A program made the translations under genes and the position numbers. The notes beneath the pieces are model-generated. The model was not told where the DNA came from, made no database searches, and worked only from the letters and a program-made list of their open reading frames with translations. Of a stretch of 64,000 nucleotides of DNA, positions 50,206-62,800 are shown in pieces (the stretch's first letter is position 1; the number at the start of each line of letters is the position of its first letter). This stretch comes from Stromatinia cepivora (lineage: Eukaryota; Ascomycota; Leotiomycetes; Helotiales; Sclerotiniaceae), in contig RCTD01000014.1 in the NCBI GenBank assembly GCA_014898415.1, positions 1,178,001 through 1,242,000 of the forward strand. The letters run 5' to 3'.

Positions 50206-51449
50206 ATGACCACACCCCTCCCCCCTCTCCCCCTCCCAAACAGCATCTCCTCCTCCTACATCCACACCCCCAACCTACACTACCACATCCTCCGCGCCGG
50301 CAACCCATCACACCCACTCCTCCTCCTCCTCCACGGTTTCCCCGAACTCGCCTTCTCCTGGCGTAAACTCATGCCCGCCCTCGCCGCCGAAGGTTATCAC
50401 GTGCTAGCCTACGACCAACGCGGCTGCGGACGAACCACAGGATGGGATGATCGACCCTATTCCTCTGTTGATTTAAATTCTACAACACTTACACGACTTG
50501 TGCGCGATGCGGTTATTTTGGTTAATGCACTGGGGTATAAAGATGTGAAATGTGTTTTGGGTCATGATCTTGGGGCTGTGGTTGCGAGTTGGTGTGCGCT
50601 TATTAGGCCGGATTTGTTTAAATCGTATATTTTTCCCCCTTTCTTCTTTTTTGAATATTGGTGATTTGTGATGCAGACTTTCCTAACGGGAAATATAGTG
50701 TCGTAATAATGTCACACCCCTTCAAAGGATCTCCCATCCTCCCCACCAACACCTTAAACCGAACCCCAGCATCCCCAACCCAAGACATCCACAAAGCCCT
50801 AGCCAGTCTCCCCTCCCCCCGCAAACACTACAAATGGTACTACTCCACCCCCTCCGCAGCCCACGAAATGGACAATCCCAAATCCGAGCTCCTCCCCTTC
50901 CTCCGCGGATACTTCTACCTCAAATCCGGCCACTGGACCAGTAACAATCCACACCCCCTAAGCTCCTGGACAGCCCCCGAACTCCAAAACCTCCCCCCTT
51001 ACTACATCATGCCTCTACACTCCTCCATGCACGAAATAATCCAACAAAAAATGCAAAATGAAAACCCATCCCACGTACAACAAAACATGAGTAAATGGCT
51101 CAACGACGAAGAATTACAAATCTACGTAGATGAATACTCCCGAACAGGATTCCAAGGAATGTTAAATTGGTATCGAGTAGCTACTGACACGCAATGGATG
51201 AAAGATACTGAAGTTTTCGCGGGCAAAAAATTAGAAGTCCCGCTGCTGTTCGTTAGTGGAGAGAAGGATTGGGGTATGTTTCAAGAACCGGGGACGCTGG
51301 AGAACATGGGTAATGTGTGTTTGAGGTTCAAGGGTGTGGAAGTACTGGATGGGGCGGGTCATTGGGTGCAGCAGGAACGGGCGGAAGAAATGGGGGAGAT
51401 TGTGGCGAGGTTTTTGAGGGAGGTTAAGTGGGAGGGTATGGCTTATTGA
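50206..51449 (+). CDS. Epoxide hydrolase, alpha/beta-hydrolase fold
   Basis: Soluble-type epoxide hydrolase that opens epoxides to diols by a covalent ester intermediate. Exons 50206-50624 and 50699-51449 with a 74-nt intron (GTATAT..TATAG, branch CCTAAC) give 389 residues. Joining them produces PDLFKS-VVIMSHPFKG, the usual family sequence. The oxyanion-hole motif HGFPE is at 43-47, the nucleophile Asp121 lies in LGHDLGAVVASW, the acid Asp330 in GEKDWG and the His361 in GAGHWVQQE. Lid tyrosines include Tyr298 in MLNWYR. No signal peptide is present, so cytosolic. The first ~40 codons and the second exon's start are strongly C-rich compared with neighbours. Substrate is unknown: detoxification or a secondary-metabolite step are both possible, and no pathway partner is visible nearby. 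Confidence 0.93.
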
Positions 51450-54400
51450 TTTTGGAGGGGGTGAGAATTGGGTTTTTGGTTGGAATGGGGGTTGGTTGCC
51501 TGTGGAATTGCGCCATCTTCGCTCTGTGCGAATTCTTTGGTATTTAGGTCATACTCGCAGGAGCATCGACTCTAATTCTTACATTGTGGAATTTTATTGA
51601 ATCTCTAGTAGGTATGTACTATATCTGGGCTATATATATAGAAGTCTGACGTTCCAAATCTCATTTACACTTTGCTACTCTTATACACTTATGCAAAATA
51701 TATCAGACAAATCCTTTCTTTTTCCATCATTGATTTGGGGGCGAATGAACTAGTATTTGCAAGTATTTGCAAGTCTTATAATCTCTCATTTTCCGTTTTT
51801 TCTTGTCTAAGGTTAGCAACTTAGTATACACTTTTTATCTTTTTTTCAACTCTCCTCTAACATTACATATAGTATATCATCATAAAATTCACTTTCCCCA
51901 TATCAGAAGATGAAGCATTTCCTCTGTTCTACTCGAGTATAAAACTCTCTTTCTAAGAGTGGATTTCCGGGAATAAAACCCCAATTTGTATATAATTCAT
52001 ATATATACATTTCCTCAAAACATTATTACAAATAACTCCTATGGTCTTGGATAATTCTTATCACTCTATACAAAGTGATTAAGATGTCATGATTTGATGA
52101 TTAAACAGAGAAAATTATATATGGGATATGAAGGGAGTTGAGTAATAAGGTGATATACTAGGTATCTATCTTTATCAATTCTAAAGGAACTCGAAGAAGA
52201 TGTGGAAAGTTTCACCATGGATGGAAGTAATTTCACATGTGGTCATAGTCCGTATCAACAGAAACAGAAATGCGATGAGGATATTTCTAAAGACCTTCTG
52301 ATACCAATACCATACTTTGAGTTCCTTGACTTAAAGCTAAGTTATTATTCATTCCTCGTCTCTGACCGTCTAGCGCGTTGCAACATACCCTTTATTTCTT
52401 CATCCTTCTTTTCTTCTTCTGAAGTGCCCTTCCCGTTGTTTATAGAAGATAGTGTTATGGGAACGGTTATTATCCACTAAATCCGATAGTTTGGTGATAC
52501 AACCAACCCTAAAGTGGCATATCATGAAAATCAAAAAATCTTGTTAAAGTATTAACTATAAATGATTTAGCCTTGATTTTATAGCTCCTTACTTTCCGCT
52601 ATGATATTCCCGGAAGAAAAAATGTCCCAAGAAGAGATTGTATTCATTGCAGAGGAATCTTTTTTGCTTGCCAACGCAATTTCATAGTTGGGATTACTAT
52701 CTCTTTATGTCATAACAACTGGACTTCCCTGAAGGATTAGTTTGACAAATGTAAGTTTACATGGGTACGAAAAGCTTACAAGGCTTCTTTGGCTATCGAA
52801 TCTTTGCAGAGTGTTCTTCGCAAAGTTTCTACTTGTCTAGTTTTTTAGCCTGATAAAAGTCAGACGTCGAAGGAAATCCATCCGCATTTTCAGAATCTGA
52901 GATTTGGGTGGAAAAGTGTTGATCCTCAACCACAAGCTAGATAAAAAAACCCTTCTCCTCGAATGAAGACCGATGAGTTATCACTAACGATATTGGTACC
53001 AAAGCTTTACCCCTTCCATTTCGAGTTACATTCGTAGACCAGCAGGAAACACCAACTTTGGTATGGAGTAAGAAAGGCCTGTTTTAGAATCATCTATCTT
53101 TTATTGCGTCATGCCATTGCTATTCTCGAAAGGGCGTGCGAATTGAGAGCATCGAATTCATCGTCATATTTTGACCTTTATTATCGACATACACCTCAGC
53201 AATATGGTAGATCTCTAAGTGAATTGCAGAAAATAGTCGCTCGGAGCGACTCCTGTATTTTCGCACCACCTCCATTTGCCTTCTGCTACTACTTATATTT
53301 TGTTTTCAAAACTTGGATGGTGATATTCTATTCTGAATAATTAATGCCAGAAAGATGATAGATCTTATGTTTAACAGCTGTTGTGGAAATAAACTGCTTG
53401 AACTGTTCGATCGTCTCAACGCGCATCTAGGTTAAATGTAAGTACAAAAATATGCTATTATCAGGGCATCGTTATTTTTACCACCCAAGCAAGAACATAA
53501 ATCGAGGTTAACTTGTTTTCTCATGGGTCAGTGTTTTTGTATCTTCATGCATCTCATTTCTTGGTATCCTCGGACTCTCTAAATGCTGTACCAATTCTAA
53601 ATAACCTTCACATCGCTCGAGAAGGAACCTCTTTCGGCAATGTTATAAGAAGGATTTTTCCTATTCCAAAGTTCCCGATATTCTACTCCGGGAGACCGAT
53701 CTTATACCGAGTCTCCCCTTTTCGAAAGATCTAACAGCTTGGAAACTGCTCCTGGTCGCCTATATGAAGAGATGGTAAGGCTTTCAATGAGCAGGCAGAA
53801 GGAGATGGCGATGCATGAGGATGGAGAAGGATATGCCGGGGAATGTGTGGAGAACAGGCCGGGAAATGCATTTGTGTTGAATGCAGCAGTTTCTTCGCCC
53901 GCCGGGAGATAAGTGCCCACAATTTGGTGATTAATATCTGTATTATGACTCGAATGCGAGGGCTTTAAAGTCCTTTAAACATGGGAAAAACTAGTTGTGC
54001 TAGGGTGGAATATCCAATAGGTTTGTGGTTTTTGTATATGTTGACTAGACATATAATATAAGGCAAATATTAAGAAACAGACGAGGATCGGAGAAGAATA
54101 TAGAAAGGGTATATACTAAAGGAACTCGGGTTCCTCGTGACTCAATGTGACACCTCGTGAAATAGTAAGGTCATCTGATATTAGGCGAGGGCGATCACTT
54201 AGCCCAATAGTACAGCTGCACTAGCATCTGATACTTCCACTCAAATAGTAGTTGAGAGTGTTCCAGTTGTTCTTCGTATAGGATTATCATTCCACTCACC
54301 TACTAGGTATACATCGTATGATATAGTAATAATGGCTGGCTTATATGTGCAATTGGAACGCTCATCTCATATACTTACGATAAGCTAGCTAGTCACCAAA

Positions 54401-54906
54401 CAAATGTTTTGGTGTCTTGATTCTAACCTGATAGTTTTTCAAGGGCAAGTTGGAAATGTGATGTATATACTAGGTATCCCAATTGCTATAAATATTAAGA
54501 ATTACGTAGGCAGTCGAAAATATAATACAACGTACCGGTACCTGGATAGATACTTATTGTAATGTGATGATACGAAAAGGGGAGAGATCAGTGAATGCCA
54601 AGCATTTCCTCCAGGGTAAGCCGCTAAAAATTAGGCTTCACGCTAAGCAAAAGCCACTAAATGATCATGACCACTTACGACATCATCCCGAATGACAACA
54701 AGACTGAATACCTAAATAATAACTCTAACTCTAACTCTACTCTACAATATAATTACATTTGCACTTACAACTACAATTATATTCCACAATCACGACCAAA
54801 TCCCAAATCTATTGCACGCAACACTCTGGAATAATCGCCTGCACAAATATCTCTTGGATTGAGGAATCTTTCTCTTTTGTCAGAATTGCGACTATCGAAA
54901 CCCACA
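51450..54906. other. Gene-poor region, possible coding relics
   Basis: No complete gene. At 53649-53912 the plus strand has an 88-codon open stretch of coding character without its own start (LYEEMVRLSMSRQKEMAM, ending NAAVSSPAGR and TAA); it may be the last exon of a decayed gene, or a terminal exon I could not connect. Frames at 52202-52480 and 53104-53340 have no domain. Confidence 0.35.
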
Positions 54907-55605
54907 ATGTCCACAACCATCACAACCACCACAACCACCACAACTCCTTCATTCCTCAACCTCCCTTCCGAGCTCCGCCTCAAAATATGGTCTAACCTTC
55001 TCCCTGGCCCTCGTACCCTTCCAATCCGCTACTCTCGAGTCAATAAATCCTATTTCACTCCCATCCCCCCTTCAATCCTCCTATCCATCTCCTCCGAAAC
55101 CCGTACTCTATTCCTCGAACACTATGTCCTCCTCCATCTCAACCCCTCCTATAACTCCACAATATACATAAATTTCTCCCTCGATACGCTCTGTTTCGAC
55201 CACGAAGAATGTTCACCGATAGGAGATTTGGCTTTGGATTTTAAGAATTGTGCGCAGAGCAGTTTAATTCAACGGGTGGATATTGATGTGCATTTATGGG
55301 AGATCTTAAGGCTGTTTCGATTCGATGCTCTTTCGGAGATTAAATATTTACATGGGTTGCGGAATTTGACGTTGTTTATGAGGCGATATGAAGAGGAGCA
55401 GCAGGGTTATGGAGAAGCTTTTGAAAGGAGTAGATTGGTGAGGAGTAGGGAGTTGCTGGGTGGCAGAATGTTGTTTGAGGGACAGACGACGGATAGAGAA
55501 ATTGCCCAGTGTCAGTGGTATGTACAGACGGTGAAGTGGGAGGTGGAACATGGGGATGATGAGTGGATTAAGGGGAAACCGAGTGTGCAGATGTGGATAA
55601 TATGA
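54907..55605 (+). CDS. 2EXR domain protein
   Basis: An intronless gene of 232 residues. The ATG at 54907 (ACAATGTCC) is chosen because an upstream in-frame extension lacks ATG. After a Thr-rich leader (TTITTTTTTTT), the 2EXR signature of ascomycete proteins is clear: FLNLPSELRLKIWSNLLPGPR, then PPSILLSISSETRTLFLEHY, then IYINFSLDTLCFDHE. This is related in layout to F-box-like LPxEIRxxIW motifs. The family is large in leaf-associated and necrotrophic fungi and has no established biochemical function. The remaining half is helical and charged. Codon use is C-rich in the first half and G-rich in the second. Confidence 0.85.
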   Translation: MSTTITTTTTTTTPSFLNLPSELRLKIWSNLLPGPRTLPIRYSRVNKSYFTPIPPSILLSISSETRTLFLEHYVLLHLNPSYNSTIYINFSLDTLCFDHEECSPIGDLALDFKNCAQSSLIQRVDIDVHLWEILRLFRFDALSEIKYLHGLRNLTLFMRRYEEEQQGYGEAFERSRLVRSRELLGGRMLFEGQTTDREIAQCQWYVQTVKWEVEHGDDEWIKGKPSVQMWII

Positions 55606-56326
55606 GGGGAAGGAGTTTGATATGACGAATACGAATAATGGGATTAAAGATTCATCCAATGGAGCTTCCACACTTGGAAAGTTCACGTCATCGCCGGATT
55701 GTCTATCGCGTGCAATAGCATTCTCGTATTTGCATTAAGCGCATTACTTCCTGGACAGATATTTATATTATCATAAATACGCACGAGGTTCGTCTTGGGT
55801 AAATAGTTCTCGCCAAGTACGAGAGGGCTCATTCAAAAAATTTTTTTTTATCTAATAGAGGATTGCTTGATACAAGTGAGCGCGGGGTATCCAGGTGAGT
55901 TCCTCAAAGCTTTATAAAGGCGGTCTTCAACTCAATTCTATGTATAGTAGAATTTGGTTATACGGAACTGAAAATTTCGATTAATCAAATCAGATATCAA
56001 GAGATATCCGAATGATCTATATCAAGGTTATGAATATTGTATAAACATTTTGGTTTCGAATTTTTTGCTTACATCGAAAATAATTGTACAATGATTCTTT
56101 GTTGAAAAATTAAAAGTTTATTTTTACTTCAATTTATGTCGGATTTGATGCTTCAGAGTCCGCGAATAAAGATTATAGATAAGGGCCAGAAGGGTCAGCT
56201 ATATATATGATATGAAGAGGCACTAGGCTAAAAAAGAATGAAACATTATCCAACGAATGACCGGTGTGCCGGTGGCGGCAAGAGAATAGGCTCCTCCGTC
56301 ACAATCCGGTATAACTCATCATCTGC
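55606..56326. other. Spacer between 2EXR gene and the ten-exon gene
   Basis: AT-rich, no gene. Convergent 3' flanks of the two neighbouring genes. Confidence 0.5.
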
Positions 56327-59052
56327 CTAATTGTCCTCTGTCTCCATTTCTCCCCCCATCACCCTTTCCCTCTTCTCTTCTTTCTGCTGCTCTAACGCTG
56401 GCTCCATCAATGGGTCATCGTCACTTTCGTCATCTTCTTCATTGCCTAGACTGTTCCATCCGTATATCAATCCCTCCATCATGATATCCAACTCACCTTC
56501 TAACCGCAATGGCACTCTGCGATCGAATGGCCGGAAAACTTTACATCTGTTAATTATCTATGATGATTGAGTGTTAGTTCGTGCGCTGTCATTTGACTGG
56601 AGTGCTGACGGAAAGAATATAGGGAGATGTAGATGATGCGTACCGGGCTTGCTCCTCGCTCCTTGCTCTTAAATTTATACACCAAGTGGTGACCGAACCA
56701 AAGCGAGGTCAAACCACCTCCAATTCTGCTATTCGGACTGGAGGCGTGATGCAATCGTGTCGTAACTTTCATACTGGCCGTCTGGTCGCCAGGGCCTACT
56801 TTTGCGTTGTGAACATATCTCTTGATGAACATTTCGTGCCTATAAGCCCGCGTTGTCAGCCCATCTCATTGCTCTCATGTTCACGCTAAGGAAGTCTCTT
56901 TCGAAAAATTACCTGAGCATCGTGGTATTTGTTTCAACAGTCCCGAGTACTAGGTTCTCCACTGCTTGTGTATTGGCTAGCTGTCCCGGAACATCGGCGT
57001 TATCGCGTCCGCCGAATGAGCGAGCGGATCTATGAAGCCACTAGACGCGGATGAGCAATAGTAACATCTCCAGGTTTATCTCATACATACCTCGGCTCGA
57101 AGCTTTCTGTTATCATTTGGGTCCTTTTTGAACAGACGATTCATAATCTGTCTTTGTCAGCACGTTCTCTTGTCTGAAAGCAGTAGGATAGTTACCGCGT
57201 TGGCGCCTTGATTGGCCATCACTTGATTTTGGCTGAGTTCACGTTTGATACCGACAGCGGCCTCGGCACTGGCATTTGAGACCGTCGTGATTGTCCCCAC
57301 ACCGCCCTCAAACTTTATAGCATTAATTTGCTGGCCATTTTGCTCTACCGGGTTCTTCAACGTGTGCAGGTCTCCTACTATTTCTTTGAAGATCTTTGTG
57401 AGTTCTGCCGGGTCTTCAGTGTTGAATTGCAATGGTTCTCGATAAATCTTGGTGGTTGAGGCATTATTCAGGATCTCGAAGTCCGCTATGCTGGTCACTA
57501 AACTATACAACATGGTGGGATGCTGGCCCACAATCTTGTAGGTGTCCAATGGGAATTCTTGTAGGAAATTAGCACTGGAGCAGAACCTGACATCGATATT
57601 GCTCATCTGAGGTTTAAAGTTCAGTTTTGAGTCAGCAAACATTTTCTCGATGTTAGTTTTTACGAGTTTGATGGCGGTTTGCTGCGAGAAGTCATTGGTA
57701 ATACGATTGATGAGTCTGGATGGGATAACGAGATAGAGCTTGACGGTATCGATTTGTGTTCTGGCATTGGCAGTGAACTTCGGATCCCAAAATCGGGCAA
57801 GAACATTATAGAGTCTCTTGGGCTGGCATTGGGCGCCGTGTGCGACTTCTTCACGTTGCATTACGTTAGTACGGTGTTCTCGATTCCCAATATCTGTATT
57901 TGAGACTAGGTGTCAATGCTTACTCATGATGTTAGCGAATCCTTCCCTGATACGATGGTGAACCTGGGTCTCGCTGCCGGCTCTCCATCGCGCCTGATAC
58001 ATTCCGTCGAAGTTCCTATAGTTCCCAAGTTGCCCGTCGGCGTTCCAGACCGGGAAAGGAGGAATATCTTTTATGTACGTCTCGTAATCATTGCTAAGAG
58101 CCTCATGGTCGTAGTGAATGCGGCGCTTCAGATCTTCGAGTCTCATGTAACAACTCTTCAAAAACTATTGTTTTGATAAGTACTTATTTGCATAAAAAAG
58201 CCGCAGCGGGAGTTCAAGGGGTGAGGTTTGAAAATTAAAAGCGCCAGGAGGAACATTTTGTCCCAAAGCATAGCTGCTAGCGTAGCTTAAAAGACGTAGG
58301 GTCGAATACAACATACTGGCTTATACTTGCTGTTATCTCCGCAGAAGACATAGTCAATTCCATCATCGAGATCTTGCATATCCCTGTTAGTCCCTCGATA
58401 AGTCCAGACGGTAATTTTTTGAATATCCCCCTCAACCTTGCTAGCCTATTCTCATAGCGTTAGACATTTCGAAGCTAAAGAAATAGTTAGGATGTTAGGG
58501 AAACCTTACCTGCCGGTCCTGTTCTGGGGCAGCCGCGCTGACCAATAACTTCCCGCGAGATAATTTATAAAGAAACGAGCTTCGACACAACTTCATGTCT
58601 GGTGCCGCGACGAGCACCGTCTGTTTGCTATGAAGTGTAAATCCTATGAATTTGAATCATTAGTTTGACATGGCAGTCAACTTTTCATGAAGAGGAAAGC
58701 CTCAGACGCACCATGATAGATAACTTGTTGCTGATTCTGATCGGGTTTCTGGTCCAGGACACTTGTTGGATCCCAGCGCCGAAGTTTCAATTCTGCAAAG
58801 TGGTCAATATATAGTATCGGAAAGTTGGTCCGGGGAATGCAAACGAAAAAGATTTTTTTCTCCAGGGATTAGCTGCTTGGAAGGCTTGCGAGCCTTGGCA
58901 CTTTTGACGTCTCCTGATGTAAGTGTCACGTACATCAGAAGTTGATCAACGTTGACATTCCCATCGTTGGGATCTGCTTTGGTCTGCTTGTTATTCCGGC
59001 CTTTGCCTTGATTCCCGCTCCCATTCTGGCGTTTTTTGCTGGTGTATCTCAT
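56327..59052 (-). CDS. Ten-exon gene, fungal protein of unknown function with conserved C-terminal half
   Basis: Minus-strand exons are 59052-58930, 58859-58712, 58643-58510, 58445-58317, 58164-57924, 57848-57196, 57147-57091, 57040-56913, 56839-56644 and 56557-56327. All phases agree and the product has 679 residues. The first splice (GTGACA donor) is the least sure. The N-terminus is basic and polar. The middle (exons 5-6) is an alpha/beta region (YKIVGQHPTMLYSLVTSIAD) followed by a Gly/Ala/Gln stretch. Exons 7-9 encode WLHRSARSFGGRDN, then AVENLVLGTVETNTTMLRHE and IKRYV, and exon 10 gives KVFRPFDRRVPLRLEGELD and an acidic tail. I recall this C-terminal pattern in many unannotated fungal proteins. 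The H-x5-GG ... NLV ... N layout faintly recalls DNA/RNA non-specific nucleases, which is inference only. It is transcribed head to head with the large gene at 59855. Confidence 0.75.
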
Positions 59053-59854
59053 GTTGTTGTTGGCAAATACTTGACAAAGTTGTTGAGTTTTTGAAAGAAC
59101 GATGAGTGCACAACTGTGCTATCAATAGTAATAAAATGGGAGCAAATGTTGATCAATTGCACGTTCCTTATATACTTATATGATTATTTTGTTTCCATTG
59201 CAATGAAGGGTTCCCCACGGACCCTTTCTTCAGCTCGGCTATCAACGAGTTATTCAGTCAGCCACCATGCACTCACCAGGGGTATCAGGTACTAGCTCGA
59301 CTAACCCCGCTAAGCCACACCCCGCTATCGCCAAATATACCCAAAAAAGAAAGCTAGTATAACTCAATACTGCCTAACTTCTGTTTTGACACATACATGG
59401 GGGCCATTCTTGTGCTCGCTAAACACCCTGATTCAGCTTCCAGTTACTCGGTAATCTCCGCATGTTGAGCACTCAAGGCTCGAAAACGAATGGATGGATT
59501 GTGGGGTAACAGAAGCTGAATGACTTTATCGATCTATCTAAAATTTTGCTTTTGGAATGTATGAGAAAGTTTTCTTTAGCCGGTGTCTTTCACAAAGATG
59601 GCCCTTGTTAGATCTATTGTATCATTAGTCTCCATTCAATATTGCCAATATCACAAAAATTTCCAGTATCACCAAGAATGCCAATATTTTCAATATACAT
59701 TAAAAGCTCCTCCTTTTCCTCTTCGCATTCTATCATCTTTGAAGCCGTTCTTTACCATTTTCACTATGTTTGCATGTTGAGCTTGTCACTTTCGTTAGAG
59801 ATTACTTCCTCAGTCATATGATTCTACATCGAAACTCTTGTTGCAGATCACAAA
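59053..59854. promoter_or_regulatory. Shared divergent promoter region
   Basis: These 802 bp separate the start codons of the ten-exon gene (minus) and the large gene (plus). The right part has repeated CAATATCACCA-like words at about 59640-59700. A TTGCAG acceptor-like site just before the ATG at 59855 leaves room for a 5' UTR intron. No specific binding site could be assigned. Confidence 0.45.
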
Positions 59855-62800
59855 ATGCCGGAACCTTTGGAGAACATGATATACATCAACGAGAAGTTGG
59901 CCGTTGAAGCCGAAACCAAGAACTTCAAAGACATGGTAATGATTACCGAGCACGAGATACTTGATCAAAAAGTAGATTTAGATGCGACCCAGGGAAATCT
60001 TGGAAATAAGTCAGTATTCCCCATTCACGATTGTCAAGAACTTCACAATGCAATCAATGATGCGGCTTGGACGGCTGGTATTCGTGAAAATATCACAGAG
60101 ACTGTCGTTCATGGAGCCACCGTCCTCGATCCAACTGTGTCTTTCGATCTCCCTCCGATAATATCAAACGCAATGAGGACATTTGACGCCCCGCCACCCA
60201 ATGTCAACGGGAAAGTAGCACCGCCTGAAGGCTTTCTCCTCAACGGTTCCATATCATTGTTTGGCCTCGATACTCTCGTTGCAGACTTCTATGGATATCA
60301 TGGTCCGCCCCTGGAGTCGTTTGATTTAAGCGAAAGTCGTATTCCTGTGTATCAGATGGCAGCACTCCGAGATGACTTGCGTCTATCTTCATTATTACCA
60401 GCTGCAAAAGGCAAGGAGTTCGATGTTATTGCATTGAAGGATGTTGCGATTACTTATCAAGTAAACAAGCACAATTAAACCCGACAGGAAAAGAACAGTA
60501 AAAATAGCTAACGCCTCATATAGAACATGATTCTCGATGCAACGAAAGTGGAAGGCTTCACAATAGAAGCTTCAATTGTCTTTGATGAATCCTACGGTGT
60601 TGTGCACGATGTACTCTCGAAATTTCTCGGATTTGATAGTCCCACTCTTCGCATGTCATGCGGGCTTCAAGAGATGGAAGAATGGCACGCTCCTTTGGAA
60701 ATTAGTTCCTTTTGTTTAACTGGAACCTTCACAGATGCAAAACCCAAGCCTGCCTGTGATAAACTTCAGTTGACTAGCGTAGGGTTGACGATGACTGGTT
60801 ATGATACTGAAAGCTACAACGAACATGGAGAGGAAGTTCGAGGCTTGTCTTATGGGTTTGGACTCTTTGGAACTATGCATCTTGTGGTTCCTGGATCGAT
60901 TTTACCATTGGAGATGGCGTTTGAGATCGAGGAGGCCGATGATTCTGTATCTCTGGAAGCGACATTGGAGGGAAAATTGGAGCATGCGTTCGGTATCTCA
61001 TGTCTGACGGTATGTATGTCTAATCAAATACTCGGAATCTTACTAACATATGGATTCTAGTTGGATGAAGTCAGTCTGGGCGTAACGTTTGATACTCAAT
61101 CCCCATTACAAAGTCTAATGTTCCAGGTCTCAGCGACCTTCGAAATCGGCGACACTCATGTGGCTCTTGGGGGTTTGTACTCCACAGATGGTAACTTTGA
61201 GTTATCTGCAACACTACTGGATCTCGACTTTCATGGACTTTCAGCAATTTTCAGTCACTTTTTTGACGACGATCTAGAGATGCCAGAAATAGACCTCTTT
61301 CTTGGTGAAGCGACAATCACCTTATCTAAGCACTCTGGATTCAGTCTTGTGATTCATGATCTACAAATAGGTGAGCACACAGCCGCTGATGCTGTTGTGG
61401 AGATTGGCTCCGCAGGGATACTTTTGAGAGCCGATCTCGATAGTGATATTCTGAAAATCAACGATTTTGAGATCAAAAACGCCTTTGTGGAAATAAATTT
61501 CCAGCGGCAAGGTAAGAATGGAAAGAAAAGTCCTTCGAAAACTAGTGTGATGTTTGGAGGCGAGGTGCAGTGGGAAGGGCACGATATCGATGTGGGCGTT
61601 CACGTATACCAATCGCCAGAAGCGGGCAAGAGTAACCTGGAGTACACAATTATTGGTTCGTTCAAAACAGAACCAGGAGTCGAGGGTCTGCCATTTGTCC
61701 GATTGGTCCCAGCGCTCAAAGGTAGTTTCTTGGAGGATGTGACACTTCAAGGTGCGGCACTAGTTGTTGCCTCCCGTGCTGATACGGAACTTGGAGCGAT
61801 GAACAAGTCGAACTTTCCCATTCAAAAAGGTTTGCTACAAACAATGCCCCTATTTTGTCCGAACATTTACTAAAAGCTTCTCAAGGCATCAGACTTTGTG
61901 CACATCTCGGCGAATTAGCTTCGGCGAACGCCATATTCTCGCGAGGCAAACAGACACCCTGTCTGACACTTTGCGCTGGCTGGGCACCCAATGAGGGCTT
62001 TTCCTTAGATATCCTGGCCCCTAGTGAATGCGCCATCGATCTCGGACAAGGTATTATCACAGATCCTTTCGCTTTGCGCGTTGTTCTTGGTGGAACAACT
62101 CCCGCCTTAAAGTTGATCTCTGGGGCCAAAGTATTTGTTCAAGGCCAGAAAGAGCCTCTTCATTTCACTCTGGATTTGGATTTAGATGCCGAAGGCGCTG
62201 CGGCGACAGGGCAGCTCTCGACTGAAGGAGGTTGGATCAATCCGATGGGTATTAGCGAGAAGTTAATTATCGGTCCTAATCTAGCTTTGAAAGTCGGCAT
62301 GAAATGGGCGACGTTTGCTGTGCATGGTCCCGGTGAATTTGGGTTTGTTGGAGGCCTATCTATTGGCAAGGTTCAGGGTCAAATTGCTTTCAACATTGAT
62401 GAGAATCCATCACGTAAGTAGAAGACTGCATCTTTTGAGCGCAATTGCTAAGTTCATCATAGGAGAAATGCTGTACGCCAAGGTTGAGAAGCTGGACATT
62501 CAAGATGTAGTTGAATTCGCGAGTGCAATCACCTCGATGAATATAGAAAAGGTATGACGGGATTACTACTTCTTTTGATGATAGACTAACGCTTTATAGC
62601 CTCCTAATGTGGTGAAGTTTGAGGAAGTGGAAATCTATATATGTCCTGGAGGAACAACAATTGGCACGTTGATTTACCCGCCAGGTTTTTCGTTTACGTA
62701 AGTCTTTGAATCTGTCGCTACGGAGAAATTCTTACATTATCAGTGCGGACGTTGTACTTTTCGATATCCATGCCAATGTGATGTGCTCCGTGGGCCCGAA

